Assembly (NCBI RefSeq): GCF_039542055.1
Contig: NZ_BAABHK010000001.1
Coordinates: 1,207,996-1,271,995 of the forward strand
Reading direction: 5' to 3'
DNA: 64,000 bases
Source: Actinoallomurus vinaceus
Lineage (GTDB): Bacteria; Actinomycetota; Actinomycetes; Streptosporangiales; Streptosporangiaceae
Below the pieces are notes generated by a model, which made no database searches, was not told the origin of the DNA, and saw only the letters and a program-made list of their open reading frames with translations. Shown here piece by piece: positions 28,767-37,355 of this stretch; the stretch's first letter is position 1, and the number at the start of each line of letters is the position of its first letter. The position numbers were made by a program, and so were the translations under genes.

Positions 28767-29276
28767 ATGGGTCTTGCGAAGAACGCGTTGGGCGAGGACG
28801 AAGAGATCGTCCTCGAGTTCCACCCCCACTGGTCGACGCTGGTCGGCACTATCTTCTGGGCGGTCGTCGCGGTCGCCGTCGCCGGCGTCGCGATCTTCTT
28901 CATTCCGGGCGGCAGCGCGCAGACGCTGATCCGTCTCATCATCGCGGCCGTCGGTGTCGTCGCGATCCTCGTGGTCGGGCTGATCCCCTTCCTGCGGTGG
29001 GTGACGACGTCGTACACGCTGACCAACCGGCGGTTCGCCATGCGCGACGGCATCCTGTCCCGCTCGCACCGCGACATCCCTCTCACACGGGTCAACGACG
29101 TGTCGTTCCGGCAGACCCTGATCCAGCGGATCTTGAGGTCCGGCACGCTCACCGTCGAGTCGGGCGGCGAGCACGGCCAGCTCGTGCTGAAGAGCATCCC
29201 CCGCGTCGAGTTCACCCAGAACCAGCTCTACCGCATCGTCGAGGAGCTGACCGACGGCGACGACGTACGGCCGTAG
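28767..29276 (+). CDS. PH-domain membrane protein (bPH2/YdbS type)
   Basis: 169 residues. Two hydrophobic segments (GTIFWAVVAVAVAGVAIFF; LIRLIIAAVGVVAILVVGLI) are followed by a PH-like domain: YTLTNRRFAMRDGILSRSHR, DIPLTRVNDVSFRQTL and GTLTVESGGEHGQLVL. It corresponds to the protein next to birA and accD5 in other actinobacteria (Rv3278c in M. tuberculosis, from memory). Function unknown. It directly abuts the cyclase gene. Confidence 0.88.
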   Translation: MGLAKNALGEDEEIVLEFHPHWSTLVGTIFWAVVAVAVAGVAIFFIPGGSAQTLIRLIIAAVGVVAILVVGLIPFLRWVTTSYTLTNRRFAMRDGILSRSHRDIPLTRVNDVSFRQTLIQRILRSGTLTVESGGEHGQLVLKSIPRVEFTQNQLYRIVEELTDGDDVRP

Positions 29277-30257
29277 ATGCGCGACGCGCCGGACCCGCGG
29301 GAGATCGAGGAGCTGCTGCTCGGCGGCGAGCTCCGCTACACCCGGATCGACGCGATCAAACGGTCCGGGGTGTCGGAGGAGTTCACCCAGCGGCTCTGGC
29401 GGGCCTTCGGTTTCCCGCATCTCGCCGACGAGACGATCGCCTTCACCGAGGGCGACCTCGACGCCCTCGTCCGGATCCGGGACCTCCTCCGCGCGGGCCT
29501 GCTGGACGAGGACATGGTCCTGCGGATGGTCCGCGCCGTCGGCCAGACGATGGCGCGGCTCGCCGAATGGCAGATCGACATCATCATCGGCGCGCTCACC
29601 GACCCCCTCGAGCCGCCGTCGCCCGAGATCGTTCGCCTCATCATGGACCACGCCCAGAACCACATCGCCGCGCTGGAGCCTCTCCTCGTCCACGCGTGGC
29701 GACGGCAGCTCGCCGCCGCCGGCACCCGCGCGCTGACCGCGTCGTCGGCGGAGGACGCCCTGCCGGGGCGGCCGCGGCTGGTCGTGGGCTTCGCCGACAT
29801 CGTGGAGTTCACCGAGACCAGCCGGAACCTCGACGAGCGCGAGCTGGCCCGGCTGGTCGAACGCTTCGAGGAGACCGCCTCCGACATCGTCGCCGAACAC
29901 GGCGGCCGGATCGTCAAGACCCTGGGCGACGAGGTCCTCTACACCGCCGACACGCCCGCGCTGGGCGCGGAGATCGGGCTGCGCATCGCCGAGGCGGTCC
30001 GCGCCGGCGGGGACACGGACGTGCGCGTCGGCATGGCGTACGGCCTGGTGCTCACGCTGATGGGCGACGTCTTCGGCACGACCGTGAACCTCGCGAGCCG
30101 GCTCACCTCGATCGCCCGGCCCGGCACCGTCCTCGCCGACGCCCGCCTGGCCGAGAGCCTGCGCGGCGACGGCGCGTACGAGCTCGTCCGCATCGGCCGC
30201 CGCCCGGCCCGCGGCCTCGGCATCGTCCAGCCGTACGTCGTCCGCAGGGCACGTTAG
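29277..30257 (+). CDS. Class III adenylate cyclase with N-terminal regulatory domain
   Basis: 326 residues. The first 150 form a helical domain (EIEELLLGGELRYTRIDAIK onward) like the autoinhibitory, pH-sensing domain of M. tuberculosis Rv1264. The catalytic domain keeps every key residue: metal Asp174 in GFADIVEF and Asp218 in LGDE, adenine-selecting Lys214 in VKTLGD and the Asp in MGDVFG, and transition-state Asn and Arg in VNLASRLT. It should make cAMP as a homodimer in the cytosol. It follows the PH gene with no gap. Its 3' end is part of a tandem repeat. Confidence 0.93.
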   Translation: MRDAPDPREIEELLLGGELRYTRIDAIKRSGVSEEFTQRLWRAFGFPHLADETIAFTEGDLDALVRIRDLLRAGLLDEDMVLRMVRAVGQTMARLAEWQIDIIIGALTDPLEPPSPEIVRLIMDHAQNHIAALEPLLVHAWRRQLAAAGTRALTASSAEDALPGRPRLVVGFADIVEFTETSRNLDERELARLVERFEETASDIVAEHGGRIVKTLGDEVLYTADTPALGAEIGLRIAEAVRAGGDTDVRVGMAYGLVLTLMGDVFGTTVNLASRLTSIARPGTVLADARLAESLRGDGAYELVRIGRRPARGLGIVQPYVVRRAR

Positions 30258-30369
30258 CGGTCAGGTCCGCGGCATCGCCCGGCCGTACGTGGTCCGCCGG
30301 GCGGGTCAGCGGTCAACTCCGCGGCCTCGGTCGGCCGTACGTGTCCTCCCAGGCCGCTGACCTGCGGTC
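30208..30369 (+). repeat. Three tandem copies (52-58 bp) of the cyclase 3' end
   Basis: Copies at 30208-30265 (holding the real stop at 30255), 30266-30317 and 30318-30369. Shared parts are 'ccgcggc(c/a)tcg', 'ggccgtacgt', and 'agcggtca'. Copy 2 would encode RGIARPYVVRRA, matching the real C-terminus RGLGIVQPYVVRRA, but is out of frame with it. Confidence 0.85.
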
Positions 30370-30454
30370 CAAGCCCGTAAGCTGGGGATTTAAGGTGGTT
30401 GGCGAGTCCAAGTAACAACCAGGCAACACATGCTTCGCTTGCCGTTCACGAAAA

Positions 30455-32542
30455 ATGGGGATCATATACCTCATGAGTGTTGAACCAGGGCATTTCGCTC
30501 GATCTGTGGACGGCCTCCCGGACGACCGTTTCCTCGACCGGGAGGAGAGCTGGCTCCGGTTCAACCAGCGCGTTCTGGACCTGGCGGCAGATCCCACCCT
30601 GCCGCTGCTTGAGCGCGTGAAGTTCCTCGCGATCTTCGCGACCAACCTCGACGAGTTCTTCATGGTCAGGGTCGCCGGGCTGGCCCGGCGCATGGCCACC
30701 GGCATCGCGGTCCAGACCGCGAGCGGGCAGCAGCCCCGTGAGCTCCTCGCGCGCACCTCCGAGGTGGCGCACGAGCTGATGCTCAAGCACGCGGCGCTGT
30801 TCCAGCAGGAGATCCGTCCGGTCCTCGCCAAAGAGGGGATCGAGCTGCTGCGCTGGGACGAACTGGCCGACACCGAGAAGGAGAGCCTCAACCGGCTGTT
30901 CCGGCGGCAGATCTATCCGGTGCTGACCCCGCTGGTGGTCGACCCGGCGCACCCTTTCCCGTACATCTCCGGGCAGTCACTCAACCTGGCGGTACTGGTC
31001 CGCGACCCGGAGGTCGGCGCGACCATGTTCGCGCGGGTCAAGGTGCCGCCGCTGCTGCCGAGGTTCGTGGAGGCGTCGCCCTCGCGGTTCGTGCCGCTGG
31101 AGGACGTGATCGCGGAGAACCTGCCGGCGCTGTTCACGGGTACCGAGATCCTCGAGCACCACGCCTTCCGGGTCACCCGCAACCAGGACCTGGAGGTCGA
31201 CGAGGACATCGCCGAGAACCTCCTGCAGGCCCTCGAACGCGAGCTGCTGCGCCGCAAGTTCGGCCCGGTCGTCCGCCTGGAGGTGGAGGAGTCGATCACC
31301 CCGGAGGTGCTCGACCTGCTGATGACCGAGCTGGAGGTCGAAGAGAGCGCCGTCTACCGTGTGCCCGGCCCGCTCGACCTCGGCGGCCTGTTCGCCATCG
31401 CCGGCCTGGACCGCAGCGAGCTGAAGTACCCGCCGTTCGTGCCGTCCGAGGCGGCGCTGCCGCACGACGCGAACATCTTCGCCACCCTGCGCGACCACGA
31501 CGTCCTCGTCCAGCACCCGTACGACTCGTTCACGACGAGCGTCGAGCGCCTGATCGAGGAGGCCGCCGCCGACCCGCAGGTCCTGGCGATCAAGCAGACG
31601 CTGTACCGCACCAGCGGCGACTCACCGATCATCGACGCCCTCATCGACGCCGCCGAGGCGGGCAAGCAGGTCGTCGTGGTCGTGGAGATCAAGGCGCGCT
31701 TCGACGAGCAGGCCAACATCACCTGGGCGCGCAAGCTGGAGCGGTCCGGCTGCCACGTCGTGTACGGCTTCGTCGGCCTCAAGACCCACTGCAAGGTCGC
31801 GCTGGTCGTCCGCCAGGAGTCCGACGGCACGCTCCGCCGCTACTGCCACATCGGCACCGGCAACTACAACCCCAAGACCGCCCGGATCTACGAGGACTAC
31901 GGCCTGCTCACCGCCGACCCGGACGTCGGCCAGGACGTCAGCGCCCTCTTCAACCACCTCACCGGCTACTCGCGCGACACCGTCTACAAGCGGCTCCTCG
32001 TCGCCCCCGACTCCCTTCGCGGCGGCCTTGTCCGGCGCATCGAGCGGGAGGTGGAGCACCACCAGGCGGGCCGCCCGGCGCGGATCCGGTTCAAGTGCAA
32101 CGCGCTGGTCGACGAGGTGCTCATCGACGCGCTCTACCGGGCGTCGCAGGAAGGCGTGCCGATCGACGTCTGGGTCCGCGGTATCTGCGCGCTCCGCCCC
32201 GGCGTGCCCGGCATGTCGGAGACGGTCCATGTCCGCAGCATCCTCGGCCGGTTCCTCGAGCACTCCCGCGTGTACGCCTTCGAGAACGGCGGAGACCACG
32301 AGGTCTGGATCGGCAGCGCCGACCTCATGCACCGCAACCTCGACCGCCGGGTCGAGACCATCGTCCGGGTCACCGACCCGGCCCACTGCGCCGACCTCGT
32401 CGGCCGCTTCGAGCTCGCGATGGGCGTGGACACCAAGTGCTGGCTCCTCGACGAGAGCGGCGTTTGGACCCGGCATGAGGGGGACATCGACGTGCAGACC
32501 CAACTGATGCGGGCACGCCGCTGGAGGACCGTTGACGCCTGA
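30455..32542 (+). CDS. ppk1: Polyphosphate kinase
   Basis: 695 residues. N-terminal domain with ESWLRFNQRVLDLAADPTLP and KFLAIFATNLDEFFMVRVAG. Two PLD-like modules: IKQTLYRTSGDSPIIDALI with CHIGTGNYNPKTARIYEDYG (the phosphorylated His region) and the second HKD-like VWIGSADLMHRNLDRRVE. It reversibly makes polyphosphate from ATP. ATG 30473 (MSVEPGHF) is an alternative start; neither has a strong Shine-Dalgarno. The NUDIX gene starts inside its last 11 bp, giving the ppk-mutT1 pair known from mycobacteria. Confidence 0.96.
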   Translation: MGIIYLMSVEPGHFARSVDGLPDDRFLDREESWLRFNQRVLDLAADPTLPLLERVKFLAIFATNLDEFFMVRVAGLARRMATGIAVQTASGQQPRELLARTSEVAHELMLKHAALFQQEIRPVLAKEGIELLRWDELADTEKESLNRLFRRQIYPVLTPLVVDPAHPFPYISGQSLNLAVLVRDPEVGATMFARVKVPPLLPRFVEASPSRFVPLEDVIAENLPALFTGTEILEHHAFRVTRNQDLEVDEDIAENLLQALERELLRRKFGPVVRLEVEESITPEVLDLLMTELEVEESAVYRVPGPLDLGGLFAIAGLDRSELKYPPFVPSEAALPHDANIFATLRDHDVLVQHPYDSFTTSVERLIEEAAADPQVLAIKQTLYRTSGDSPIIDALIDAAEAGKQVVVVVEIKARFDEQANITWARKLERSGCHVVYGFVGLKTHCKVALVVRQESDGTLRRYCHIGTGNYNPKTARIYEDYGLLTADPDVGQDVSALFNHLTGYSRDTVYKRLLVAPDSLRGGLVRRIEREVEHHQAGRPARIRFKCNALVDEVLIDALYRASQEGVPIDVWVRGICALRPGVPGMSETVHVRSILGRFLEHSRVYAFENGGDHEVWIGSADLMHRNLDRRVETIVRVTDPAHCADLVGRFELAMGVDTKCWLLDESGVWTRHEGDIDVQTQLMRARRWRTVDA

Positions 32543-33410
32543 CCCCCCGGGGACCATCCGCGCCGCCGGCGCCGTGCTGTGGCACCCCGGGCCGGACGGC
32601 CGTCCGCTCGTCGCCATCATCCACCGCCCGCGGTACGACGACTGGTCGTTTCCCAAGGGCAAGGTCGACCGCGACGAGCACCTCGTACGCGCCGCCGCCC
32701 GCGAGGTCTGGGAGGAGACCGGGGTCTGGCCGGTGCTCGGCCGCCGGCTGCCCACGGTCCGCTATCCCCGAGGCGACCGGCCCAAGCGGGTCGACTACTG
32801 GGCGGCCACCGGCGACGAGGGCCGGTTCGTGCCCAACGACGAGGTCGACCAGATCGAGTGGCTGCCGCTCGACGAGGCGAAGGGACGCCTCTCCTACGAG
32901 CACGACGTCGCCGTCCTGGAGGCGTTCGCCGCCGGCCCCCTCCGCACGACGCCGTACATCATCCTGCGGCACGCCAGCGCGGGGGAGAAGCGCGACTGGC
33001 AGGACGACGACCTGCTGCGCCCCCTCGACGAAGAGGGTCGCGCCCAGGCCCAGCGGCTCGACGACGTGCTCACCTGCTACGGCCCCACCCGCGTGATCAG
33101 CTCGGCGACGGCGCGCTGCCTGGAGACCGTGCTGCCCTACGCCGCCCGGACCGGCTCCGAGACCCGCACCGACTGGGCCGTCACCGTCGGCGCCTCGAAG
33201 GCCCCGGGCGACCGCATCGCCGAGTTCCTCGCCGACGGCGTGCCCGTCCTGATCTGCACCCACGGCGAGCTCGTCCCCGAACTCGTCTCCCGCGCCTGCG
33301 AGGAACTCGGCGCCGAGCCGCCGGACGACCCCAGGCTCCCGAAGGCCGGCTTCTGGGTCCTCCAGGTCGCCGACGGCGCCCTCGCCTCCACCGAACACCA
33401 CGCCTGCTGA
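32532..33410 (+). CDS. mutT1: MutT1-like NUDIX hydrolase/histidine phosphatase fusion
   Basis: 292 residues from TTG 32532, with GGAGG 4-5 nt upstream. The N-terminal NUDIX box is complete (GKVDRDEHLVRAAAREVWEE plus TGV). The C-terminal half is a histidine phosphatase: YIILRHASAGEKRDW with the catalytic Arg-His, ISSATARCLETVLPY, and ICTHGELVPEL with the second His. The mycobacterial relative Rv2985 lies beside ppk1 and hydrolyses 8-oxo-dGTP and diadenosine polyphosphates. The 11-bp overlap with ppk implies coupled translation. Confidence 0.93.
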   Translation: MTPDPPGTIRAAGAVLWHPGPDGRPLVAIIHRPRYDDWSFPKGKVDRDEHLVRAAAREVWEETGVWPVLGRRLPTVRYPRGDRPKRVDYWAATGDEGRFVPNDEVDQIEWLPLDEAKGRLSYEHDVAVLEAFAAGPLRTTPYIILRHASAGEKRDWQDDDLLRPLDEEGRAQAQRLDDVLTCYGPTRVISSATARCLETVLPYAARTGSETRTDWAVTVGASKAPGDRIAEFLADGVPVLICTHGELVPELVSRACEELGAEPPDDPRLPKAGFWVLQVADGALASTEHHAC

Positions 33411-33427
33411 CCCGCCGGACGGTCAGC
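33406..33427. terminator. Small hairpin over convergent stops
   Basis: Arms GCTGACC and GGTCAGC (7 bp, 8-nt loop) cover the stop codons of the NUDIX gene and of the convergent epoxide hydrolase gene. Confidence 0.45.
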
Positions 33428-34559
33428 GCAGGGTACGGAAGAAGGCGCGGACGTCGGCGACGAGCAGTTCGGGGGCCTGAAGAGAGGCGAAGTGGCCGCC
33501 GGTGTCGAACTCCGACCAGTGGGTGACGTTGTTCGACAGGGCCGCCAGCGCCCGGACGGCCCGGTCGCCGAGGAACCTGGCGACACCGGTCGGCACTCCG
33601 GAGGAGGACGGCCGGCCCCAGCCGTCCGCGACCATTTCGCGGTAGAGGCGTGCGGCGGAGCCGGCGGTGGAGGTGAGCCAGAAGGCGGTGACGTTCGTCA
33701 GCACGGCGTCCCGGCCGGCGAGCGGCTGCCGGGTCCGCGTCGGGTCGTGGTCGACGAACCACTCCAGGTTCCAGGCCAGTTGCCCCGCCGGAGAGTCGTT
33801 GAGGGCGTACGCCACCGTCTGCGGGCGGGTGGCCATCTGGGTGGCGTACCCCGAGTGGGCCTGCCACCAGGCCTGGTTCGCCTGCGCCTGCTCGCGCTCG
33901 GCGCCGGAGAGCAGGTCGAGCTCGTGCGGGCCCGTCGGCGCCGAGGCGTTGACGAGCGCGTTGACGTGGACGCCGACCACGTTCGCCGGGGCGACGCGGC
34001 CGAGTTCCGTGGAGACGATGGAGCCGAAGTCACCGCCCTGGGCGCCGTAGCGGTCATAGCCGAGGCGGCGCATGAGCTCGGCCCAGGCCCGTGCGACGCG
34101 TTTGCTCCCCCAGCCCTTCTCCCGCGTGGGTCCGGAGAAGGGGAATCCCGGCACGGAGGGGGCCACGACGTGGAACGCGTCGGCAGGATCCGCGCCATGG
34201 GCCCGCGGGTCGGTGAGCGGGCCGATGATGTCCAGGAAGTCGGCCACGGTGCTCGGCCAGCCGTGCGTGACGATGAGCGGGACGGCGTCGGGCTCGGGGG
34301 AGCGGGCGTGCAGGAAGTGCACGTTCTGCCCGTCGATCGTCGTGGTGAACTGCGGCACCTCGTTGAGCCGCGTCTCGTGGACCCGCCAGTCGTATCCGTC
34401 GATCCAGTATTCGACCATCTCCCGGAGGTAGGACCGGGCGACTCCGTAGTCCCAGCCCACGCCGGGGAGCTCATCGGGCCAGCGGCTCCGGGCGAGCCGG
34501 TCCCGCAGGTCGTCGAGCTCCGCCTGCGGGATGTCGATCTTGTACGGGTTGATCTCCAT
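33423..34559 (-). CDS. Epoxide hydrolase-family alpha/beta hydrolase
   Basis: 378 residues from ATG 34559 (TTG 34571 would add four). The N-terminal EHN region (IDIPQAELDDLRDRLARSRW; YWIDGYDWR) is typical of microsomal-type epoxide hydrolases. The core has the HGWPST oxyanion motif, a nucleophile region GAQGGDFGS with Asp, and a late HFASLQAPELL carrying the candidate catalytic His. It opens epoxides by way of an Asp ester. It is followed on the same strand by nothing; the AraC gene upstream on the same strand may control it. Confidence 0.88.
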   Translation of the reverse strand: MEINPYKIDIPQAELDDLRDRLARSRWPDELPGVGWDYGVARSYLREMVEYWIDGYDWRVHETRLNEVPQFTTTIDGQNVHFLHARSPEPDAVPLIVTHGWPSTVADFLDIIGPLTDPRAHGADPADAFHVVAPSVPGFPFSGPTREKGWGSKRVARAWAELMRRLGYDRYGAQGGDFGSIVSTELGRVAPANVVGVHVNALVNASAPTGPHELDLLSGAEREQAQANQAWWQAHSGYATQMATRPQTVAYALNDSPAGQLAWNLEWFVDHDPTRTRQPLAGRDAVLTNVTAFWLTSTAGSAARLYREMVADGWGRPSSSGVPTGVARFLGDRAVRALAALSNNVTHWSEFDTGGHFASLQAPELLVADVRAFFRTLR

Positions 34560-34715
34560 GACGTGCGCCAATCGTCGATCACATCGGGCCGGATGGCCGG
34601 ACGCGGATCACGGTAGGAAGCAATCAGGTCAGTTATCGGCCGCTCTGCCGGTGACGTCCGCGACCTGGGCGAGGAGCGCCACTGCTCACCGGAGCCTCGA
34701 TCGATACGGCCCTGG

Positions 34716-35531
34716 TCATCTCGTCCCGAGAAGCCGGCGCAGCGCGGTCGGTGTGCGTCCCAGGTGTTCGCGGACGGTGCGGGTCAGGTGCGCCTGATCG
34801 GCGAAACCCAGATCGGCGGCCAGGTCCGCGAGGCCGGTCTCGCCCTGCGCGAGGCGGTCCATGGCCCGGCCGACGCGGACCCGGTTGCGATAGTGGGTCA
34901 GCGACACGCCCATCTGCTGGGAGAAAACCCGGCTCAGCCGGTACGGCGAGACCTTCAGCAGGCCGGCCAGTGGGCACAGCCCCGCCGCCTCCGGCACCCC
35001 AGCGATGATCGCCTCCCGGGCCGCCGCGGCGAGTGCCCGGTCGGCGGGCCGCGGCCGCTCGGCCGGCCGTCGTACGGCCGCCGCGACGAGACGAAGCAGC
35101 TCCTCCGCCAGCGCATAGTCGATGTCGCCGCTCCCCGCGGCGGCGAGGAGCCGGCGGTGAGCCAGATCGACGCGGGCGTCGACGTACACCGTCCCGTTGT
35201 TCGCACGGCCTTCCCACAGCGACGGCGCGAAGCTCACCGACGTGCAGACATCGCCGCCGGCGGGGTGGGCGAAGCGTTCCTCCTCACCCGGCGCTCCCAG
35301 ATAGCCGACGGTCCGATCCAGGTCGGCCTCGGCACCATCGGCCCACCGCCGGAACCGCCCACGGCGTACCAGCACCATACGGTGGTCGCCGCGCGCCTCC
35401 GGCTCCGACCATCGCGTGTGATCGGCCCGGCAGTCCACCGCGCTCACGGCGAAGTCGGGCCGGGCGGCGAGGGTCACGGGTGACAACACGCCGTGGACGA
35501 TACGCGGCGGGTGTGACGGAACGCCCCGCAA
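34716..35531 (-). CDS. AraC-family transcriptional regulator
   Basis: 271 residues if started at the TTG at 35531; the start is uncertain and GTG codons downstream are possible. N-terminal cupin-like sensing part (HRMVLVRRGRFRRWADG). The C-terminal AraC double helix-turn-helix is clear: LAGLLKVSPYRLSRVFSQQ and LADLAADLGFADQAHLTRTV. It is on the same strand and 156 bp upstream of the epoxide hydrolase gene and probably regulates it or itself. Confidence 0.88.
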   Translation of the reverse strand: MRGVPSHPPRIVHGVLSPVTLAARPDFAVSAVDCRADHTRWSEPEARGDHRMVLVRRGRFRRWADGAEADLDRTVGYLGAPGEEERFAHPAGGDVCTSVSFAPSLWEGRANNGTVYVDARVDLAHRRLLAAAGSGDIDYALAEELLRLVAAAVRRPAERPRPADRALAAAAREAIIAGVPEAAGLCPLAGLLKVSPYRLSRVFSQQMGVSLTHYRNRVRVGRAMDRLAQGETGLADLAADLGFADQAHLTRTVREHLGRTPTALRRLLGTR

Positions 35532-35606
35532 GGATCTTCAAGACCTCGCGGTGCTCCGGACCGGATGCTGGGCGAGCAAGCCGACGACACCAAGGGAGTC
35601 ATCGAT

Positions 35607-35963
35607 ATGGCCGTCAACGCGAAGCTCACCGCGATCATCATTGACTGCGCCGCGCCGAAGGCGCTCGCCGAGTTCTACCAGAACATCACCGGCTGGCCGA
35701 TCACCCACAGCGACGACGACTCCGCCTACCTGGGCGGGGGACCCGTGCAGCTCGCCTTCCAGCGGGTCGACGGCTACGAGGGGCCGGGATGGCCGGACGC
35801 AGCCAAGCACGCTCACCTCGACTTCGCGGTCGCCGATGTCGACGTCGCGACCAAGGAACTGCTGGCATCGGGCGCCACCAAGCCCGACTACCAGCCCGGC
35901 GAGGGCCAGTGGACCGTCCTCGCCGACCCCGAAGGACACCTGTTCTGCATCGCGGCGGCCTGA
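35607..35963 (+). CDS. VOC/glyoxalase-family protein
   Basis: 118 residues from ATG 35607, with AAGGGAG upstream. Two beta-alpha-beta-beta-beta modules: LTAIIIDCAAPKALAEFYQ then ITGWPITHSDDD, and HAHLDFAVADVDVATKEL then WTVLADPEGHLFCI. The His and Glu at the usual metal positions are HLDF and PEGH. Small single-domain proteins of this kind serve as dioxygenases, isomerases or drug-binding proteins. The substrate is not evident. Confidence 0.88.
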   Translation: MAVNAKLTAIIIDCAAPKALAEFYQNITGWPITHSDDDSAYLGGGPVQLAFQRVDGYEGPGWPDAAKHAHLDFAVADVDVATKELLASGATKPDYQPGEGQWTVLADPEGHLFCIAAA

Positions 35964-35977
35964 ACGGGAGCGCCGAT

Positions 35978-36019
35978 GGCGCACACCGCGTGAGTCACGT
36001 TCCTCGCGGGGTGTGCGCC
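35978..36019. terminator. Two-way terminator hairpin
   Basis: Arms GGCGCACACC-GCG and CGCGGGGTGTGCGCC pair with one bulge around a 14-nt loop, between the VOC gene and the convergent hypothetical gene. Confidence 0.72.
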
Positions 36020-36033
36020 GTGCCGTGACGTGG

Positions 36034-36462
36034 TCAGGAGTCCGGGAAGAGCCAGAGACCCTGGTCGGCGGAGGTGCGTACGAACGCGGCGAGGGCCTCG
36101 ATGCCGCTCAGGGGGACGACCATGTCCTCATCGAGCCGGACCTTGTCCGTGCCGGCGGCGAGCGCCTCGGCCAGCCACCGGATGAGGTGGTCGGCGAAGT
36201 CGCGGACCTGCGCGGGATCGTGCAGCTCGTACAGGTTCACGCCAAAGGTGCCGTTGACCCACTCCCGGTACACCTGGCCGCGGAAGCCGGTGAAGTCGCC
36301 GTCGGAGGGCCAGAACAGGCCTTCGGGGAAGTCACGGGGGATCTCTTCGAACGGGTCGAGGTCCGCTGGGGGCTCCCACTCCCACGTGACCGGCGTCTCC
36401 AGCGTGTCATGCCCTGTCACCGTTGGGTCCCCTGGGCGGACGGCGTAAACATCGAGTCCCAT
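36034..36462 (-). CDS. Conserved-looking hypothetical acidic protein
   Basis: 142 residues from ATG 36462 (MGLDVYAVRPGDPTVTGHD); ATG 36480 is an alternative. It is acidic, with Trp-rich segments (TPVTWEWEPPADLDPFEEI) and a C-terminal GIEALAAFVRTSADQGLWL. No signal peptide, membrane segment or recognised domain. The MGLDVYA opening recalls small cytosolic proteins of unknown role found near immunity and phage genes, but no toxin is nearby. Function unknown. Confidence 0.68.
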   Translation of the reverse strand: MGLDVYAVRPGDPTVTGHDTLETPVTWEWEPPADLDPFEEIPRDFPEGLFWPSDGDFTGFRGQVYREWVNGTFGVNLYELHDPAQVRDFADHLIRWLAEALAAGTDKVRLDEDMVVPLSGIEALAAFVRTSADQGLWLFPDS

Positions 36463-36545
36463 GGCCCGATCGTCGCACATTGTGATCACTTGTGCGGGAA
36501 AATGGGGCAGCGTTCGCCCAGGGGACATCCCGCCGATTCCGGGGC

Positions 36546-37253
36546 CTACCAGGGGAGGGGGCCGTCGGCGGCGAAGTAGCCTCCGGTCGGGCCGTCGGAG
36601 CCCACCTGCGCCATGCGGACGATGATCTCGGCGCCCTCCTCGACGGTCTGCGTGCCCGTGTTCCCGTTCAGGTCCGTCTTGGTGTAGCCGGGCTCCACCG
36701 CGTTGATCCGCATGTTCGGGAACGCCTTGGCGTACTGCACGGTGATCATGTTGACTGCGGCCTTCGACGCCGGATAGGCGACGCCCGGGTAGGCGAACGT
36801 CGGTGTGCCGGGAGTGGTGACCCGGGTCAGCGAGGCCAGGCCGCTGCTGACGTTGACCACCACGGGGGTGGCGGACCGCTGCAGCAGCGGCAGGAACGCG
36901 TGGGTGACGCGGACCACGCCGAAGACGTTGGTCTCGAACGTCTGTCGCGTCACGTCGGCGGTCAGGTCCGCGGCGCCGATCACCGTGTTCCCTTCGCCGC
37001 GTCCTTCGACGCCGGCGTTGTTGACCAGTACGTCCAGCCCGCCGTCGGCCTCGATGGTCTTCACCGCGGCGGCGACGGACGCGTCGTCGGTGACGTCGAG
37101 GACGACCAGCCGCGCGCCCAGCCGCTCGGCGGCCCGGCGTCCGCGTTCGGCGTCTCGGCTGCCGATGTAGACGGTGTGGCCCGCCGCGATGAGCCGGCGG
37201 GCGGTCTCGTGGCCGAGACCCTTGTTCGCTCCGGTGATGAGTGTCGTTGTCAT
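36546..37253 (-). CDS. Short-chain dehydrogenase/reductase
   Basis: 235 residues from ATG 37253. NAD(P)-binding TLITGANKGLGHETARRL (TGxxxGxG), VLDVTD, NNAGVEG, the catalytic Ser in NVSSGLAS, YPASK with Tyr and Lys, and the C-terminal NAVEPGYTKTDLNG. A classical SDR, substrate unknown. It is divergent from an HTH regulator of the MmyB type, a pairing seen often in actinomycetes, so it is probably controlled by it. Confidence 0.95.
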   Translation of the reverse strand: MTTTLITGANKGLGHETARRLIAAGHTVYIGSRDAERGRRAAERLGARLVVLDVTDDASVAAAVKTIEADGGLDVLVNNAGVEGRGEGNTVIGAADLTADVTRQTFETNVFGVVRVTHAFLPLLQRSATPVVVNVSSGLASLTRVTTPGTPTFAYPGVAYPASKAAVNMITVQYAKAFPNMRINAVEPGYTKTDLNGNTGTQTVEEGAEIIVRMAQVGSDGPTGGYFAADGPLPW

Positions 37254-37311
37254 GGTTCCAGCCTGCGGCCGGGCGATGGGGTCAGCCAGTGTCCCTGACT
37301 TCCTGGGACCG

Positions 37312-37321
37312 CTGGTACCAG
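37312..37321. promoter_or_regulatory. CTGGTACCAG palindrome between SDR and HTH genes
   Basis: A perfect 10-bp palindrome sits in the 102-bp divergent intergenic region, flanked by 'cctgggac' and 'ggcagg'. It is a candidate operator for the HTH regulator. Low certainty because of its short length. Confidence 0.35.
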
Positions 37322-37355
37322 GCAGGTTCGTGGACGGCGGGGCAGACTGGTGGCC

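Noticed and set aside
30420..30455. PHO box before ppk1
   Set aside because: Only one gttcac-like element is present ('gttcacg'). The direct repeat needed for PhoP binding is missing.
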